Below, piece by piece: positions 5,353-5,740 of a stretch of DNA of 5,740 nt; position 1 is the stretch's first letter; each line of letters begins with the position of its first letter. The position numbers and the translations under genes were made by a program. This stretch comes from CAZBMJ01 sp964493205. GTDB lineage: Bacteria; Myxococcota; UBA727; JABDBI01. The notes beneath the pieces are model-generated. The model did not search any database. It was not told the DNA's origin and worked only from the letters and a program-made list of their open reading frames with translations. The stretch is taken from positions 1 to 5,740 of the forward strand of contig CAZBMJ010000069.1 of the NCBI GenBank assembly GCA_964493205.1, read 5' to 3'.

Positions 5353-5363
5353 TCAGAGGTTTT
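5335..5363. terminator. Bidirectional terminator between convergent operons
   Basis: AAAACCTCT (5335-5343) pairs perfectly with AGAGGTTTT (5355-5363) around an 11-base loop. It has a run of seven A on the left, which reads as T7 on the minus strand, and T-rich sequence on the right. It lies between the + strand small genes and the stop of the minus-strand gene (5369-5371), and probably ends transcription from both sides. Its left arm overlaps the last codons of the 48-aa frame. Confidence 0.85.
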
Positions 5364-5368
5364 AACTT

Positions 5369-5638
5369 TTAATCTAAATCGTTAAATATTCTAAATCTAT
5401 TAACTTCATCATCACATACGTGATATTCAAATTTATCTAAATCTATTAAATATTGATGTGAATCTTCATCATACCTTATATTTTCAAGTATAAATTTATC
5501 AAACTGTTTTTTTAAAAGTTCTGCTGCAATTTCGTAATTGTTCATAATTTTGTTTTTTTTTGTTTTATGTTCTTCTTGTTCTTTAAAAAGATTTTTTAAA
5601 TCTTCAAGAGCTTTTAATCTTTCTTTACTAAGTTTCAT
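5369..5638 (-). CDS. Hypothetical protein, 89 aa, convergent to the structural operon
   Basis: The chosen start is the ATG at 5638-5636 (MKLSKERLKALEDLKNLFKE), preceded on the minus strand by the A-rich leader AAAAAATAAATATA. A longer frame would need a TTG at 5668, with a Lys/Ile-rich run that looks like untranslated leader. The N-terminal 30 residues are a charged helix ending in a Lys-rich linker (HKTKKNKI). Then follow a helix NYEIAAELLKKQFDKFILEN (34-53) and an acidic, strand-like part (YDEDSHQYLIDLDKFEYHVC, then DDEVNRFRIFNDLD). Met 32 follows its own A-rich stretch (9 A in a row), so a 58-aa product from 5545 is possible. I do not recognise the family. Its opposite orientation and own upstream region suggest separate, perhaps early, expression. 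Confidence 0.55.
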   Translation of the reverse strand: MKLSKERLKALEDLKNLFKEQEEHKTKKNKIMNNYEIAAELLKKQFDKFILENIRYDEDSHQYLIDLDKFEYHVCDDEVNRFRIFNDLD

Positions 5639-5656
5639 TATATTTATTTTTTTTAT

Positions 5657-5674
5657 AAATGATTTCAATCATTT
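5657..5674. promoter_or_regulatory. 18-bp palindrome upstream of the minus-strand gene, candidate operator
   Basis: AAATGATT-TC-AATCATTT is a perfect 8-bp inverted repeat with a 2-base spacer, too tight for a good RNA hairpin but well suited to a dimeric DNA-binding protein. It lies 19-36 bases before the chosen start at 5638. On the minus strand TATACT (5688-5683), a possible -10 box, is 8 bases upstream of it, which would place the palindrome at the start of transcription. No convincing -35 box is seen. Confidence 0.4.
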
Positions 5675-5740
5675 TATCTTTTAGTATATTTTTATTTTTA
5701 TATATTAACTTCTAAAAGTCATATTTTTCTATTTTGAAAC

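Noticed and set aside
5369..5668. Longer minus-strand gene from the TTG at 5668
   Set aside because: It needs a rare start codon inside the palindrome, and the added residues are a Lys/Ile run typical of untranslated AT-rich leader. The ATG at 5638 has a better leader.

Overview
The window is a stretch of the virion-structure module of a tailed double-stranded DNA phage (Caudoviricetes) or a prophage remnant. It is AT-rich. Where I checked, start codons follow A-rich or AT-rich leaders with no usable Shine-Dalgarno sequence. That leader style and the protein families seen here (XkdF-type protease tail, HK97-like capsid protein, portal and connector of the kind found in flavobacterial and gut or marine Bacteroidota phages) suggest a Bacteroidota host. 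The host is an inference; nothing in the window names it.

Layout, left to right on the + strand: (1) the C-terminal end of an XkdF-like prohead protease (1-225, cut by the window edge); (2) an acidic coiled-coil scaffold-like protein (278-889); (3) the major capsid protein (917-1876), followed at once by a strong hairpin terminator (1885-1919); (4) a tail-tube-like virion protein (1954-2466), followed by a second strong terminator (2504-2531); (5) a restart of transcription or translation at an AT-rich block (2558-2570) that repeats exactly a 13-mer upstream of the scaffold gene; (6) a beta-rich unknown virion protein (2586-2996), the portal protein (3014-4147) and a head-tail connector-like protein (4144-4731, ATGA overlap with the portal); (7) a small one-pass membrane protein with a coiled coil, holin-like in shape (4752-5051), and two very small genes coupled to it by TAATG overlaps (5051-5206 and 5206-5352). 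A convergent minus-strand gene (5369-5638) faces this operon across a bidirectional terminator (5335-5363). The last ~100 bases are its AT-rich upstream region, with an 18-bp palindrome.

How the parts work together: scaffold and protease guide assembly and maturation of the capsid shell; the portal forms the dodecameric DNA entry vertex; the connector joins the portal to the tail; the 170-aa protein probably builds the tail tube. The capsid and tail-tube genes each end in tandem TAATAA stops plus a terminator, and the capsid gene uses many more C-ending codons than the portal gene. Both fit high expression of abundant virion proteins. The portal lies downstream of the capsid gene, opposite to the usual terminase-portal-protease-capsid order.

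No tRNA, rRNA, CRISPR array, insertion sequence, integrase or lysin was seen. No stretch over 300 bases lacks a gene. The least explained parts are the small-gene cluster at 5051-5352, which contains a dense set of inverted repeats (5220-5292), and the minus-strand gene with its palindrome.
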